A stretch of 23,443 nt of DNA, taken from contig JAICUV010000020.1 of NCBI GenBank assembly GCA_025935655.1, positions 1 to 23,443 on the forward strand, written 5' to 3'. The position numbers were made by a program, and so were the translations under genes. Positions within the stretch are counted from its first letter, which is position 1, and the number at the start of each line of letters is the position of its first letter. Under the pieces are notes generated by a model, which made no database searches, had not been told where the DNA came from, and worked only from the letters and a program-made list of their open reading frames with translations. This DNA is from Chloroflexota bacterium (lineage in GTDB: Bacteria; Chloroflexota; Limnocylindria; Limnocylindrales; CSP1-4). Below are positions 5,792 to 13,267 of the stretch, one piece after another.

Positions 5792-6589
5792 TCAGGGCCG
5801 GTTCGCCCACAGCCACTCGCGGAGGCTGCGCCCCGACTGCGTCACGAGCGCGGCACGCTCCCGGCCGACGTACCGGAAGTGCCACGCCTCGGCGCGGTAG
5901 CAGGTGAACTCGGGACTCCGGTCCGCCGGGTACGACAGCACGAACCCGAAGCCGGGGGCGTGCGCGGCCAGCCAGTCGAGGTCGCCGGTGAAGTCGATCG
6001 TCGTGCCCAGCTGGTGCTCGCTGTGGCCGGGCCGGGCGACCGTCAGGCGGGCCGCGTCCTCGCCGTAGCCCTTGACGTAGCTCTCGTAGCTCAGCACCTG
6101 CTGGTCGTAGCTCCGGTACGCGGAGTCCACGCCGATCGTGACGCCGTCGGCCGTCGCCGCCGTGGCGAGCGCGCGCAGGTCGTCGATGACCAGCGAGCGC
6201 ACCTTGCCGCGTCCCTCGATCCCGGCGTCCGTGACCGGCACGAGGCCCGTCGGCGCGTACGCCGCCGGGAGCATCAGCGTCGTGTCCAGGATCGTGGATG
6301 CCCAGTCGTCCGGGCCCTGGTCGGGTGCCGGCTCGTCGCCGTAGGCGCACGCAGGGAGGTCCGCGTCGGCGCGGGGCCCGCGGTCGGACGGCGAGGGGAC
6401 GTCCGGGGCGGACGTGAGCGCGGCGACGCCGCCCTCGGGGTCCGCGGTGATGGGGGACGGCCTGCCGAAGGCCGCGACGACGACGAGGACGCCCAGGGCC
6501 GCGAGGATCGCGGGGCCGATGAACCGCCGCGGCCCTCGCGGGCTGCGGGTCGGGTGCGCTCCGGCGCGGTGCGCCATCTGGCGTCGCAT
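5792..6589 (-). CDS. D-alanyl-D-alanine carboxypeptidase, VanY family
   Basis: A 265-residue zinc peptidase that trims the terminal D-Ala from peptidoglycan stem peptides outside the membrane. An N-terminal anchor helix (about residues 24-41, IGPAILAALGVLVVVAAF) follows an Arg-rich start. The peptidase M15B motifs are complete: SAYRSYDQQ near 156, then SEHQLGTTID with zinc ligands His192 and Asp199, and EAWHFRYVG with catalytic Glu234 and zinc ligand His237. Length fits the family. Start choice is uncertain: ATG at 6589 or 6577 on the minus strand, neither with a clear ribosome binding site; 6589 is used. The gene stands alone, convergent with the small membrane protein and divergent from the DUF2630 gene. 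It likely serves routine wall maturation; no vancomycin-resistance genes are nearby. Confidence 0.92.
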   Translation of the reverse strand: MRRQMAHRAGAHPTRSPRGPRRFIGPAILAALGVLVVVAAFGRPSPITADPEGGVAALTSAPDVPSPSDRGPRADADLPACAYGDEPAPDQGPDDWASTILDTTLMLPAAYAPTGLVPVTDAGIEGRGKVRSLVIDDLRALATAATADGVTIGVDSAYRSYDQQVLSYESYVKGYGEDAARLTVARPGHSEHQLGTTIDFTGDLDWLAAHAPGFGFVLSYPADRSPEFTCYRAEAWHFRYVGRERAALVTQSGRSLREWLWANRP

Positions 6590-6630
6590 CGACCGCCATG
6601 GTGGCACAGCGGGTGGGGTCGCGCTCGACG

Positions 6631-6676
6631 CGGGAGCCCGTGGGTGGTATCCCACGGGTGACGACCCGCGCTCCCG
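6631..6676 (+). promoter_or_regulatory. Nested inverted repeat before the DUF2630 gene
   Basis: A perfect dyad CCCGTGGG-TGGTAT-CCCACGGG (6637-6658) sits inside an outer pair CGGGAG (6631-6636) and CTCCCG (6671-6676), just upstream of the GGAG ribosome binding site at 6679-6682. It lies in the 99-nt divergent region between the VanY and DUF2630 genes, so it may be an operator or a leader hairpin. No clear promoter boxes were found. Confidence 0.45.
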
Positions 6677-6688
6677 TTGGAGATCCCG

Positions 6689-6934
6689 ATGAGCCAGCAG
6701 AACTCGTTCGCCTACATCAACGACCTCTCCGCCGAGGAGGAGCGCCTGTACGCGAAGGCGGGTGACGGGTCCGGCCTGTCGGCCGCCGAGCGCGCCCGCC
6801 TCGATGAGATCAGGGTGGAGCTCGACCGCTGCTACGACCTGCTCCACCAGCGCCAGGCGCGGGCGGATGCCGGCCTCGACCCGGCCGCGGCGAGGCTCCG
6901 GTCCGCGAGGACCGTGGAGGGCTACGAGCAGTAG
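6689..6934 (+). CDS. DUF2630 family protein
   Basis: An 81-residue, highly charged, mostly helical protein. The family pattern is clear: an N-terminal INDLSAEEERLYAKAGDG, a middle LSAAERARLDEIRVELDRCYDLLHQRQARADAGLDP (quoted as the visible core in two pieces: SAAERARLDEIRVELDRCYD and LLHQRQARADAGLDP), and a C-terminal ARTVEGYEQ. The function of DUF2630 is not known; members are short stand-alone proteins in Actinobacteria and relatives. The ATG at 6689 is preceded by GGAG with a 6-nt gap; an in-frame TTG at 6677 would swallow that ribosome binding site and is less likely. It is divergent from the VanY gene across a region with a nested inverted repeat. Confidence 0.85.
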   Translation: MSQQNSFAYINDLSAEEERLYAKAGDGSGLSAAERARLDEIRVELDRCYDLLHQRQARADAGLDPAAARLRSARTVEGYEQ

Positions 6935-7085
6935 CCGCATCGCCGGCTCGGCCGGCACCGCCCGTCACGCCCCGGCGCCCGCACCGCCGGGCGATCTGTA
7001 ATGCGCCCGTATCTTGGTTTTCGGCGCGGCCGTTGGCATCCTGACCCAGATCTTCACCCGAGGGCACTGAGGGCGCGCTCACCGA

Positions 7086-9245
7086 ATGGATGTCGTCACG
7101 CTGCTGATCGCCGCGGCGTTCTACCTGCTCTTCGCGGCCTCGATCCGGCGCTGGACCCAGCATCGCGCAGCCCTGGAGCTCGCGGTCGTGCTCGTGTTCA
7201 GCAGCACCGCCGCGATCTTCGCCGCGAGCATGATCAACCAGGTCCTGCCGGGCCTGTCGCCGTTCCTGACGCCGCTCGCCACCATCCTGCTCGTGGCGCA
7301 GCCCGCGCTGATGATGCGGCTCGTGGGGCTGATCGTCAGGCTCCCGCGCTGGGCCGTCCCGCTGGCGTTCGGCGGGGCCGCGGTGGCGATCACGGCGTTC
7401 TACGCGACCAACCGCAGCGTCGCGTCGGTCCTGTTCCTCGTCGGGTACTTCGCGCTGACCGAGGCGATCGCCGCGTCGATCCTGTTCGCGGAGAGCCGCC
7501 GTCGGCTGGGGCTGCCGCGGATCCGGCTCTCGGCGGCCGCCGCGGCCTCGATCCTGTTCGGCATCTCGATCTTGATCGCGGGCCTGGGAGCCGCGGCCCG
7601 CGGCGGGTCTGGCTCGGGCCCCGAGGTCACCGTCGCCTCGCGGCTCGTCGCGCTCGTCGCCGGTGGCGGCTACCTCGCGGCGTTCGTGCCGCCGCGCTGG
7701 CTGCGCGACGTCGTCCACCGGGCGATGGCGTTCGACCTCCTCAAGTCGGTCGTCGGGTCGCCGACCGGCACCGACCAGCAGGTGCTGTGGAACTCGCTCG
7801 CGACCTCGGCGGCGACGATCCTCGGCGCGCGCCGGGTGATCGTCCGGGACGGCGACACGGTGCTCGGCGAGGGACCCGCACCCGCGAGCAGCACCGGCGG
7901 CTCGGCCGACGCCACGTGGGCGACGCCGCGTGAGCTCAGCATCCCGATCACCAACGAGGGCCGCACCGTGGCGACCCTGTCCGCGGATCTCGGCGGCCGG
8001 CCGCTGTTCATCGAGGACGACGTCACGCTCATCGCCCTCCTCGGCTCGCTGACGGCGCTCGCGGTCGAGCGGGAGGTCGCCGTCGCGACCCTCACGGAGG
8101 CCGCGCTCGCGTTGGACGAGGCCGATGCCGTCCGCGCCAGCGAGGCCCGCTTCCGCAGCCTGCTGGAGGCGGAGCCGAACGCGATCCTCAGCCTGGACGG
8201 CCAGGGCGTCATCCGGTGGGGGACCAGGACCGCGGCCGAGATGTTCGGGACCGACGCGACCAAGCTCGTGGGCCGCCGCCTCGACGAGCTCATCCTGCCG
8301 TCGGGCGGCATCCGCGGCCTGCAGGCGGCCGAGGGCGGCGTCAACCGCGCCCAGGGAACGGGGCGGCGGCGTGACGGTCGGACGTTCCCGGTCGAGGTCG
8401 CCACCTCCCCGTTCACGTTCGACGGCGAGCCCTCGTTCCTCGTCGTCGTGACCGACATCACCTGGCGCCACGAGGCCGACGCACTCCGCGACCGGTTCAT
8501 CGGGGTGCTCTCGCACGAGCTGCGCACCCCGGTCACGTCGATCTTCGGCGGCACGCAGGTGCTGCTCACCAAGGGCGCGCGGCTCGACGACGCGACCCGC
8601 AACGAGCTGCTGGTGGACGTCGCCGGCGAGGCGGACCGTCTCCAGCGGATGATCGAGAACCTGCTGATCCTCGCGCGCGTCGAGCGTGGCGCCGACGTGC
8701 TGGAGGTGAGCCCCGTCCTGCTCCACCGGATGCTGCCAGGGGTCATCGAGCGCGAGCGGGAGCAGGCCGTGGGCGTGACGATCACGGCCGACATCCCGAC
8801 CTCGCTGCCGCTCGTGGCCGCGGACGAGGAGTCGCTCTCGCTCGTGGTCCGCAACCTGCTCTCGAACGCCGAGAAGTACGCGGGCCGGGGCGCGAACGTC
8901 CACGTCGTCGTCACCGTCGACGGACCCGCCGCGGTCACCATCCGCGTCCTGGACGACGGGCCCGGGCTCGACGCGGGCGAGGCCGCCTCCCTGTTCGACC
9001 TCTACTACCGCTCCGAGGCGACCCAGTCCGCGCCGGGATCTGGAATCGGCCTGTTCGTGTGCCGCGAGCTGGTGCGGGCGATGGGCGGACGGATCTGGGC
9101 CACGCCGCGTGAGGCGGGCGGCGCGGAGTTCGGGTTCACGCTCCCGATCTGGGTCGACGAGCCCGTCGCCGAGACCCCCGGGCAGGCCGCGGTGTCATCG
9201 CGTGCGGCGTCGGCCGCGGCGGGCGAGATCCTGCCGATCACCTGA
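7086..9245 (+). CDS. Membrane sensor histidine kinase with GAF- and PAS-like domains
   Basis: A 719-residue sensor. The first about 215 residues hold about seven hydrophobic helices. A GAF-like segment follows (about 225-345), then a PAS domain (about 355-460, SEARFRSLLEAEPNAILSLD and PFTFDGEPSFLVVVTDIT), a HisKA dimerisation domain with phospho-acceptor His477 in LSHELRTPV, and an ATPase domain with N box RNLLSNAEKY (near 590), G1 DDGPGLD (near 623) and G2 GSGIGLF (near 650). It should autophosphorylate and pass the phosphate to a response regulator, but none is encoded in the window, so it is an orphan here. The PAS and GAF parts may bind a small ligand or cofactor that cannot be named. The ATG at 7086 gives a complete first helix; no strong ribosome binding site precedes it. 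The 151 nt upstream show only weak TATCTT-like boxes. Confidence 0.93.
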   Translation: MDVVTLLIAAAFYLLFAASIRRWTQHRAALELAVVLVFSSTAAIFAASMINQVLPGLSPFLTPLATILLVAQPALMMRLVGLIVRLPRWAVPLAFGGAAVAITAFYATNRSVASVLFLVGYFALTEAIAASILFAESRRRLGLPRIRLSAAAAASILFGISILIAGLGAAARGGSGSGPEVTVASRLVALVAGGGYLAAFVPPRWLRDVVHRAMAFDLLKSVVGSPTGTDQQVLWNSLATSAATILGARRVIVRDGDTVLGEGPAPASSTGGSADATWATPRELSIPITNEGRTVATLSADLGGRPLFIEDDVTLIALLGSLTALAVEREVAVATLTEAALALDEADAVRASEARFRSLLEAEPNAILSLDGQGVIRWGTRTAAEMFGTDATKLVGRRLDELILPSGGIRGLQAAEGGVNRAQGTGRRRDGRTFPVEVATSPFTFDGEPSFLVVVTDITWRHEADALRDRFIGVLSHELRTPVTSIFGGTQVLLTKGARLDDATRNELLVDVAGEADRLQRMIENLLILARVERGADVLEVSPVLLHRMLPGVIEREREQAVGVTITADIPTSLPLVAADEESLSLVVRNLLSNAEKYAGRGANVHVVVTVDGPAAVTIRVLDDGPGLDAGEAASLFDLYYRSEATQSAPGSGIGLFVCRELVRAMGGRIWATPREAGGAEFGFTLPIWVDEPVAETPGQAAVSSRAASAAAGEILPIT

Positions 9246-9261
9246 CGCCCACCGGGCGGCC

Positions 9262-9897
9262 TCAGATGCCGTTGATCATCGTCGCGATCCCGTCGGCCAC
9301 GTACTGGACGGACAGCGCCGCGAGGATCAGGCCCAGCAGCCGGGTCACGACGTTGATGCCCGTCTGGCCGAGCAGCTTCGCGATCCGGGGAGCGAGCCGC
9401 AGGAACAGGTAGGCGAGCGCGAGCACCGCGGCGCCCGCGGCGAGGATGACCCCGAACGCCTCGGTGCTGCCGCCGGTGTCGCCCGCGAGGATCAGCACGC
9501 TGGCGATGGTCCCCGGGCCGGCGATGAGCGGGATCGCGAGCGGGAACACCGAGATGTCGTCCCGTCCCTGCGACTCGGCGACCTCCTCCGGCGTCTCGCG
9601 GCGCACCTGCGCGTAGACCATGTCCAGCGCGATGCGGAACAGGAGGATGCCGCCCGCGATGCGGAGGGCGGCCACCGAGATCCCCAGGTACGACAGCAGC
9701 GGCCCGCCGATGAACGCGAACACGAACATGACGCCGCCCGCGATGAGGACCGCCTCGCGCGCGATCCGGGCCTGGGCGGCGTGGGAGCGGGTGCCGGCCA
9801 GCGCCACGAACATCGGCACGAGGCCGATCGGGTCCACCACCACGAACAGGGTGGAGAACGCCTTGAGGGCGAACTCGGGGCTGGGCATCCCCCGCAT
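9262..9897 (-). CDS. MarC family integral membrane protein
   Basis: A 211-residue protein with six predicted helices. It carries the family signature around VVVDPIGLVPMFVALAG (residues about 17-33), AALRIAGGILLFRIALDM (near 75-92) and FPLAIPLIAGPGTIASVLIL (near 115-135), where the two internal repeats each contain a D/N-P-x-G-type turn. MarC proteins (COG2095, UPF0056) are inner-membrane proteins of unknown function; an early link to antibiotic resistance was not upheld. The start is either ATG 9897 or ATG 9888 (three residues shorter); neither has a good ribosome binding site. It is convergent with the histidine kinase (16 nt apart) and divergent from the adenylate cyclase. Confidence 0.9.
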   Translation of the reverse strand: MRGMPSPEFALKAFSTLFVVVDPIGLVPMFVALAGTRSHAAQARIAREAVLIAGGVMFVFAFIGGPLLSYLGISVAALRIAGGILLFRIALDMVYAQVRRETPEEVAESQGRDDISVFPLAIPLIAGPGTIASVLILAGDTGGSTEAFGVILAAGAAVLALAYLFLRLAPRIAKLLGQTGINVVTRLLGLILAALSVQYVADGIATMINGI

Positions 9898-9917
9898 GAT
9901 CGCACCGGTCGGAGGGG

Positions 9918-9945
9918 TTGCGATCGAGGCCGCGACGCCTAGACT
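9918..9945 (+). promoter_or_regulatory. Leaderless promoter of adenylate cyclase
   Basis: TTGCGA (9918-9923) and TAGACT (9940-9945) are separated by 16 nt, and the GTG start at 9953 follows the -10 box after 7 nt. There is no Shine-Dalgarno between them, so the transcript likely begins at or next to the start codon. Confidence 0.6.
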
Positions 9946-9952
9946 GCCGGTC

Positions 9953-10765
9953 GTGGACGAGCGTTCCAGCGAGGAACAGTGGCGGGAGATCCTGACCGGC
10001 TCCGCGCCCGAGATCCAGCGCCTCCGCCGGGTGTTCCGGGCCGTGCCGGCCGCGCCGCGCTGCAAGCTGTGCCACGCCCCGTACCGTGGCGCAGGCGGCT
10101 TCGTCCTCAGACCCTGGTTCGGGCCGTGGGAGCGCAACGCCCAGCTGTGCAAGGCCTGCTTCCGGGGGCTCAACAGGATCGGCATCGGCGGCGCCGAGGT
10201 GGAGCTGTCGATGCTGTTCGCGGACATCCGCGGCTCCACCGGGCTCGGCGAGCGGTTGCGCCCGGCCGAGTTCACGGCGCTCCTCCAGTCCTTCTACCGC
10301 CTCGCGGCCGATGCGATCGTGGCCGAGGGCGGGATCGTGGACAAGTTCGTGGGCGATGAGGCGATCGGGCTGTTCATCCCCGGCTACGCGGGTCACGGTC
10401 ACGCGGCGGCGGCGATCCGCTCGGGCCGGCGGCTGCTCGCGGCCGTGGCCGCCGCCGACGCGTCGACGGCAGGCCCGATCCCGGTCGGCGCCGGGGTCCA
10501 CACGGGCGAGGCATTCGTGGGCACCGTGGGGTCCAGCGACCAGATCTCCGACTTCACCGCACTCGGCGACTCGATGAACACGACCGCGCGGCTGTCGTCG
10601 CTCGCGGCGGCCGGGGAGCTGCTCGTCTCCGTGGACGCCCTGCGGGCGGCGGGCGCGGACCGCAGCGGGGTGGGGGAGCCAGGTGGCGAGCTCCGCACGG
10701 TGGAGGTCCGCGGCCGCGAGGCGCCGCTCGAGGTCCTCTCGATCCGGGTCACGCCGACCGCGTAG
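9953..10765 (+). CDS. Class III adenylate cyclase with N-terminal CxxC...CxxC module
   Basis: A 270-residue soluble cyclase expected to make cAMP. The catalytic domain spans about residues 80-265. Metal-binding aspartates are Asp91 (LFADIRGST) and Asp135 (VDKFVGDEA). Lys131 and Asp206 (LGDSMNTTAR) are in the adenine-selecting positions, and Asn209 and Arg213 are in the transition-state positions, so all key residues are present. Upstream, CKLC (Cys37, Cys40) and CKAC (Cys66, Cys69) form a likely zinc-binding pair, with RPWFGPWERN between them. I know this head from cyclases of Chloroflexi and Actinobacteria, but its role is unclear; it could sense redox state or metal, or simply stabilise the fold. 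The GTG at 9953 is chosen because a TTGCGA/TAGACT promoter ends 7 nt before it. It is convergent with the methyltransferase, 15 nt apart. Confidence 0.9.
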   Translation: MDERSSEEQWREILTGSAPEIQRLRRVFRAVPAAPRCKLCHAPYRGAGGFVLRPWFGPWERNAQLCKACFRGLNRIGIGGAEVELSMLFADIRGSTGLGERLRPAEFTALLQSFYRLAADAIVAEGGIVDKFVGDEAIGLFIPGYAGHGHAAAAIRSGRRLLAAVAAADASTAGPIPVGAGVHTGEAFVGTVGSSDQISDFTALGDSMNTTARLSSLAAAGELLVSVDALRAAGADRSGVGEPGGELRTVEVRGREAPLEVLSIRVTPTA

Positions 10766-10780
10766 GCACGTCCGGGTGGC

Positions 10781-11422
10781 TCAGGCTCGCGCGTACACGA
10801 GCGTCTGCCAGATGCGGCCCTTGTGCCCGCTCGCCGGGACGAGGCCCGCCGCCGCAACGACCTCGGTGATGGCGTGCGTGCGATGGACGTACGTGAGCAG
10901 CGGCCGCTTCCCGAGGCTTGCGACACGGTTCTCGAGCGCGATGAACGCCCGGATCCAGGCGTCGTCCCGTGGCACCACGAGTCCCAGTCGTCGGCGCGCC
11001 CGGGTCGCCGCGAGCGTCACGAGACGGTCCATGTCCGGGTAGCAGCACACGACGCGGTCGAGCGCCACGAGGTCCGCCTCGGGGATCGCGTCGCCGAGGG
11101 CGACGGCATCGCCCTTGAGGTACGTCACGCGATCCGCGATCCCGCGTCGCGCCGCCTCGCCCTGCGCCGCCTCGAGGTACGGGCCGGACGCATCGACGTC
11201 GACGGCCGACGCAGCCCCCTGGGCCAGCAGCGCGTGGTGGACCGCGCCGACGCCGGCGCCGATGTCGAGCACGGTGAGGCCATCAACGCCGTCCGCGGCG
11301 AGCTCCGCGATCAGGCGCGACGACCAGCCGCGGGGCCCGTCGCGGCGGTAGGCGCGCAGCTGGTCACGGGCCCGCTTCGCGTCGAAATGGTCGTCGTAGA
11401 CCGACGGATCGCAGCAGTCCAT
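10781..11422 (-). CDS. SAM-dependent methyltransferase
   Basis: A 213-residue class I (Rossmann) methyltransferase. Motif I is VLDIGAGVGAVH at residues 51-62, the acidic end of strand 2 is SAVDVDASGPYLEAA near 73-86, and motif post-I/II is TYLKGDAVAL near 99-108, followed by ADLVALDRVVCCYPDMDRL. The VVCCYPD segment is typical of a group of bacterial methyltransferases of unknown substrate (related by pattern to magnesium-protoporphyrin O-methyltransferase-like proteins). A short N-terminal MDCCDP is Cys-rich. The ATG at 11422 is supported by TAGGAT 7 nt upstream; an alternative ATG at 11431 lies inside that box. The target molecule cannot be assigned. Confidence 0.87.
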   Translation of the reverse strand: MDCCDPSVYDDHFDAKRARDQLRAYRRDGPRGWSSRLIAELAADGVDGLTVLDIGAGVGAVHHALLAQGAASAVDVDASGPYLEAAQGEAARRGIADRVTYLKGDAVALGDAIPEADLVALDRVVCCYPDMDRLVTLAATRARRRLGLVVPRDDAWIRAFIALENRVASLGKRPLLTYVHRTHAITEVVAAAGLVPASGHKGRIWQTLVYARA

Positions 11423-11429
11423 CGGGCGC

Positions 11430-11435
11430 ATCCTA
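11430..11435 (-). promoter_or_regulatory. -10 box, leaderless promoter of methyltransferase
   Basis: TAGGAT on the minus strand lies 7 nt before the ATG at 11422. No convincing -35 box is visible. The spacing repeats that of other leaderless genes in the window. Confidence 0.5.
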
Positions 11436-11457
11436 CGCGCCGGATCGCGATCGCTGA

Positions 11458-11672
11458 TAAGGTGCCGCCCGCAACCGTTCAACGACAGGGGCCTGAAAAC
11501 CACATATCGCCGCCCTGGCAGGGACTCCCTTGCCGTGCGGTCGACGCACCTGTCGATCGTTGCCGTGCTCCGCGCACCCCAGTGCGCCGCGGGCCCACCC
11601 TCTCCCGTGCCGGGCGGCACTATCCCATCGCCGCGGCGGTCGTCCCGTCGCGTCCTGGCAGAGAGGAGCACC
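11458..11672 (+). promoter_or_regulatory. Long untranslated leader before the NlpC/P60 gene
   Basis: TAAGGT at 11458-11463 is a plausible -10 box, which would give a leader of about 200 nt before the TTG start at 11673. The leader has self-complementary pieces such as CCGCA near 11470 with TGCGG near 11535, and a GTGCC-GGGC-GGCAC hairpin near 11608. NlpC/P60 cell-wall genes in related bacteria are often under c-di-AMP (ydaO) riboswitches, but I do not see the ydaO core sequences here. I can name no RNA class. Confidence 0.35.
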
Positions 11673-12425
11673 TTGGGCTTCCACCTCCACGGCCCCAGGG
11701 CCATCGCGCTCGCGACGTCCATCGCCGTCATCGGCATCGCCGTTCCTGCCGCGCTCGTCGCGGCCACGCCGGCCGGGTCCCCGACGCTCGAGCCGGCCGC
11801 GTTCTCCAGGGTCGTGGTCGCCCCGGCCCCTGCAGGCCCGGTCTTCGCGTCCCGCGTCCCGTCCACCGAGCTCCGCGACGACGCCGCGCCGGCGGCGTCC
11901 TCGGAGACCGTCATGGCGCTGGCGACGATCCGCACCCGGACCGCGAAGCTCCACGCGGACGCCGCCACGACGGTCGTGCGCCACGTGCCCCGGTCGAAGG
12001 CACGGGCGTCCGTGGGCGGTTCCCGCGTCACGTTTGCCAGTGGCTCCTCGGCCGCGCGGAACCGCGTCGTCCAGATCGCGCTCGCGCAGCTCAACGACCG
12101 CTACGTCGCCGGCGGCACCGGCCCCGACACCTTCGACTGCTCCGGGCTCGTGCGCTACGCGTACAACCAGGCGGGCGTCGGCGGCGCGCTCGGCGGCGGC
12201 CACTCTGCCTCCGCGATGCTCGCGTGGGGCCGCAGCATGGGCCTCACCTCGCGCACGAACGGCCGGGTCGGGGACGTCGTCATCTACGGCGACGGGTCGC
12301 ATGCCGGGATCTACATCGGCGGTGGCAGGATCGTGAGCGCGCTGAACCCGAGCCAGGGGATCCGCGTGACCGGCCTGTACGCGCTCGGCGCGCCGTTCAC
12401 GGCGTTCATCCACACCCGAATCTAG
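11673..12425 (+). CDS. Secreted NlpC/P60 cysteine peptidase
   Basis: A 250-residue exported protein, expected to cut peptide cross-bridges of peptidoglycan. The N-terminus has a signal sequence or anchor (AIALATSIAVIGIAVPAALVAA, residues about 10-31). A low-complexity Ala/Pro/Thr linker runs to about 125. The catalytic domain (about 128-250) has DTFDCSGLVRYAY with Cys156, GDGSHAGIYIGGG with His210, and a polar third residue probably Asn225 in SALNPSQG. The TTG start at 11673 is preferred because GAGAGGAG (11661-11668) is a good ribosome binding site and the signal peptide follows directly; an in-frame GTG at 11535 would add an Arg/Pro-rich stretch before the signal. It is convergent with the 75-residue unknown gene. 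Confidence 0.88.
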   Translation: MGFHLHGPRAIALATSIAVIGIAVPAALVAATPAGSPTLEPAAFSRVVVAPAPAGPVFASRVPSTELRDDAAPAASSETVMALATIRTRTAKLHADAATTVVRHVPRSKARASVGGSRVTFASGSSAARNRVVQIALAQLNDRYVAGGTGPDTFDCSGLVRYAYNQAGVGGALGGGHSASAMLAWGRSMGLTSRTNGRVGDVVIYGDGSHAGIYIGGGRIVSALNPSQGIRVTGLYALGAPFTAFIHTRI

Positions 12426-12454
12426 CCCGCCGTCCGCGGCCTCCTGCCCAGCAC

Positions 12455-12474
12455 GCCGGCCGCGAGCGGCCGGC
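12455..12474. terminator. Perfect GC hairpin between convergent genes
   Basis: GCCGGCCGC (12455-12463) pairs perfectly with GCGGCCGGC (12466-12474). It lies 30 nt after the NlpC/P60 stop and 34 nt beyond the stop of the minus-strand 75-residue gene. No uridine run follows in either direction, but the position fits a bidirectional terminator. Confidence 0.55.
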
Positions 12475-12507
12475 GGCGACGGGATGGCGCGGCGGCCACG
12501 AGGACGG

Positions 12508-12735
12508 TCAGCCGGCCTGCCTGGCGAGCGACGCGAGGATGGCCGCCGCCTGCTCGCGATCCTTGTCGTTGGGGTGCTCGTGGTCGGCCATGATCCCGCA
12601 GTAGACGTCGTGGATCGCCTGGCTCATCGTGTCCCTGCTCGCGACGGCGTAGCCCTGCTCCGTCAACGCGCTCATCGCGGCATCCGGGTTGGCGTGGTGC
12701 ATGGCGCTCTCGAGGGCATCGCGCATCGTGGTCAT
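12508..12735 (-). CDS. Hypothetical 75-residue protein
   Basis: I do not recognise a family. The protein is soluble and mostly helical, with His/Met-rich stretches: ALESAMHHANPDAAMSAL, then EQGYAVASRDTMSQAIHDVY, and DHEHPNDKDREQAAAILASL. There is no signal or membrane helix. The ATG at 12735 is strongly supported by AGGAGGT (12749-12743) with a 7-nt gap. A promoter GTGACA (12787-12782), 18-nt spacer, TAGATT (12763-12758) precedes it. The gene is alone on its strand and convergent with the NlpC/P60 gene. The clear promoter, ribosome binding site and codon pattern argue that it is real. Confidence 0.78.
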   Translation of the reverse strand: MTTMRDALESAMHHANPDAAMSALTEQGYAVASRDTMSQAIHDVYCGIMADHEHPNDKDREQAAAILASLARQAG

Positions 12736-12757
12736 CGGGGACACCTCCTGTCCGCGC

Positions 12758-12787
12758 AATCTACGCGGGCGACGCCGCGCATGTCAC
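12758..12787 (-). promoter_or_regulatory. Promoter of the 75-residue hypothetical gene
   Basis: GTGACA (12787-12782) and TAGATT (12763-12758) are separated by 18 nt on the minus strand, with the AGGAGGT ribosome binding site 8 nt further on. It is the best -35/-10 pair in the window among genes that have a leader. Confidence 0.6.
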
Positions 12788-12859
12788 TACCCGTCTCGCC
12801 ACGTCTCCGTGATGGGGGCGTGCTCGAGGGCGGCGCTCCGGCCCTCGTCGGGCGCCGGG

Positions 12860-13267
12860 TCAGGGGAGGACGTTGACGCTGCCGCCGTCGAGCCGCCGCA
12901 GCACCTCGAAGTGCCGTCGATCCAGCGTGACGATCTCGGCCGTGCCATGCCTCGCGGCGAGCACGACGAGCGAGGCGTCGGTCACCCCGATCGCCTGGTC
13001 CGCGTAGCGTTCGACGAGCCTGCCCGCGGCCGCAAGGTCCTCGGGTCCGACGACGGCGAGATCCCACGCCCCCGAGGCCAGCTGCGCGAGGACGGCGAGC
13101 TCCGCCTCGATCCCGTGGCGCGTCGCGACGAGGTAGTCGAGCTCCGCGATCACATACGGCGAGACGACCAGCGGGTCCGTCGAGCCGTCGATGACGGCCG
13201 CGACGGCAGCGTGGTCCGGCTCGTTGCGGTCGAAGTAGACGAGCAGCGCGCTGGTGTCGACGATCAC
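12860..13267 (-). CDS. vapC: VapC-like PIN-domain toxin
   Basis: A 135-residue PIN-domain ribonuclease. The acidic active site is complete: Asp4 in MIVDTSALLVYF, Glu42 in YVIAELDYLV, Asp97 in GVTDASLVVLA and Asp116 in TLDRRHFEVL. Members cut tRNA or rRNA and stall growth when freed from their antitoxin. The GTG start at 13267 overlaps the antitoxin stop by four bases (GTGA), showing translational coupling. The length is typical of VapC. The name is by family; the RNA target is unknown. Confidence 0.88.
   Translation of the reverse strand: MIVDTSALLVYFDRNEPDHAAVAAVIDGSTDPLVVSPYVIAELDYLVATRHGIEAELAVLAQLASGAWDLAVVGPEDLAAAGRLVERYADQAIGVTDASLVVLAARHGTAEIVTLDRRHFEVLRRLDGGSVNVLP

Noticed and set aside
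6810..8903. Long minus-strand frame opposite the histidine kinase
   Set aside because: Low-complexity Arg/Glu/Gln/Asp-rich translation without recognisable domains; shadow of the kinase gene.
11470..11672. c-di-AMP (ydaO) riboswitch before the NlpC/P60 gene
   Set aside because: Gene type made it likely, but the conserved core segments of that RNA class are not found on reading the leader.
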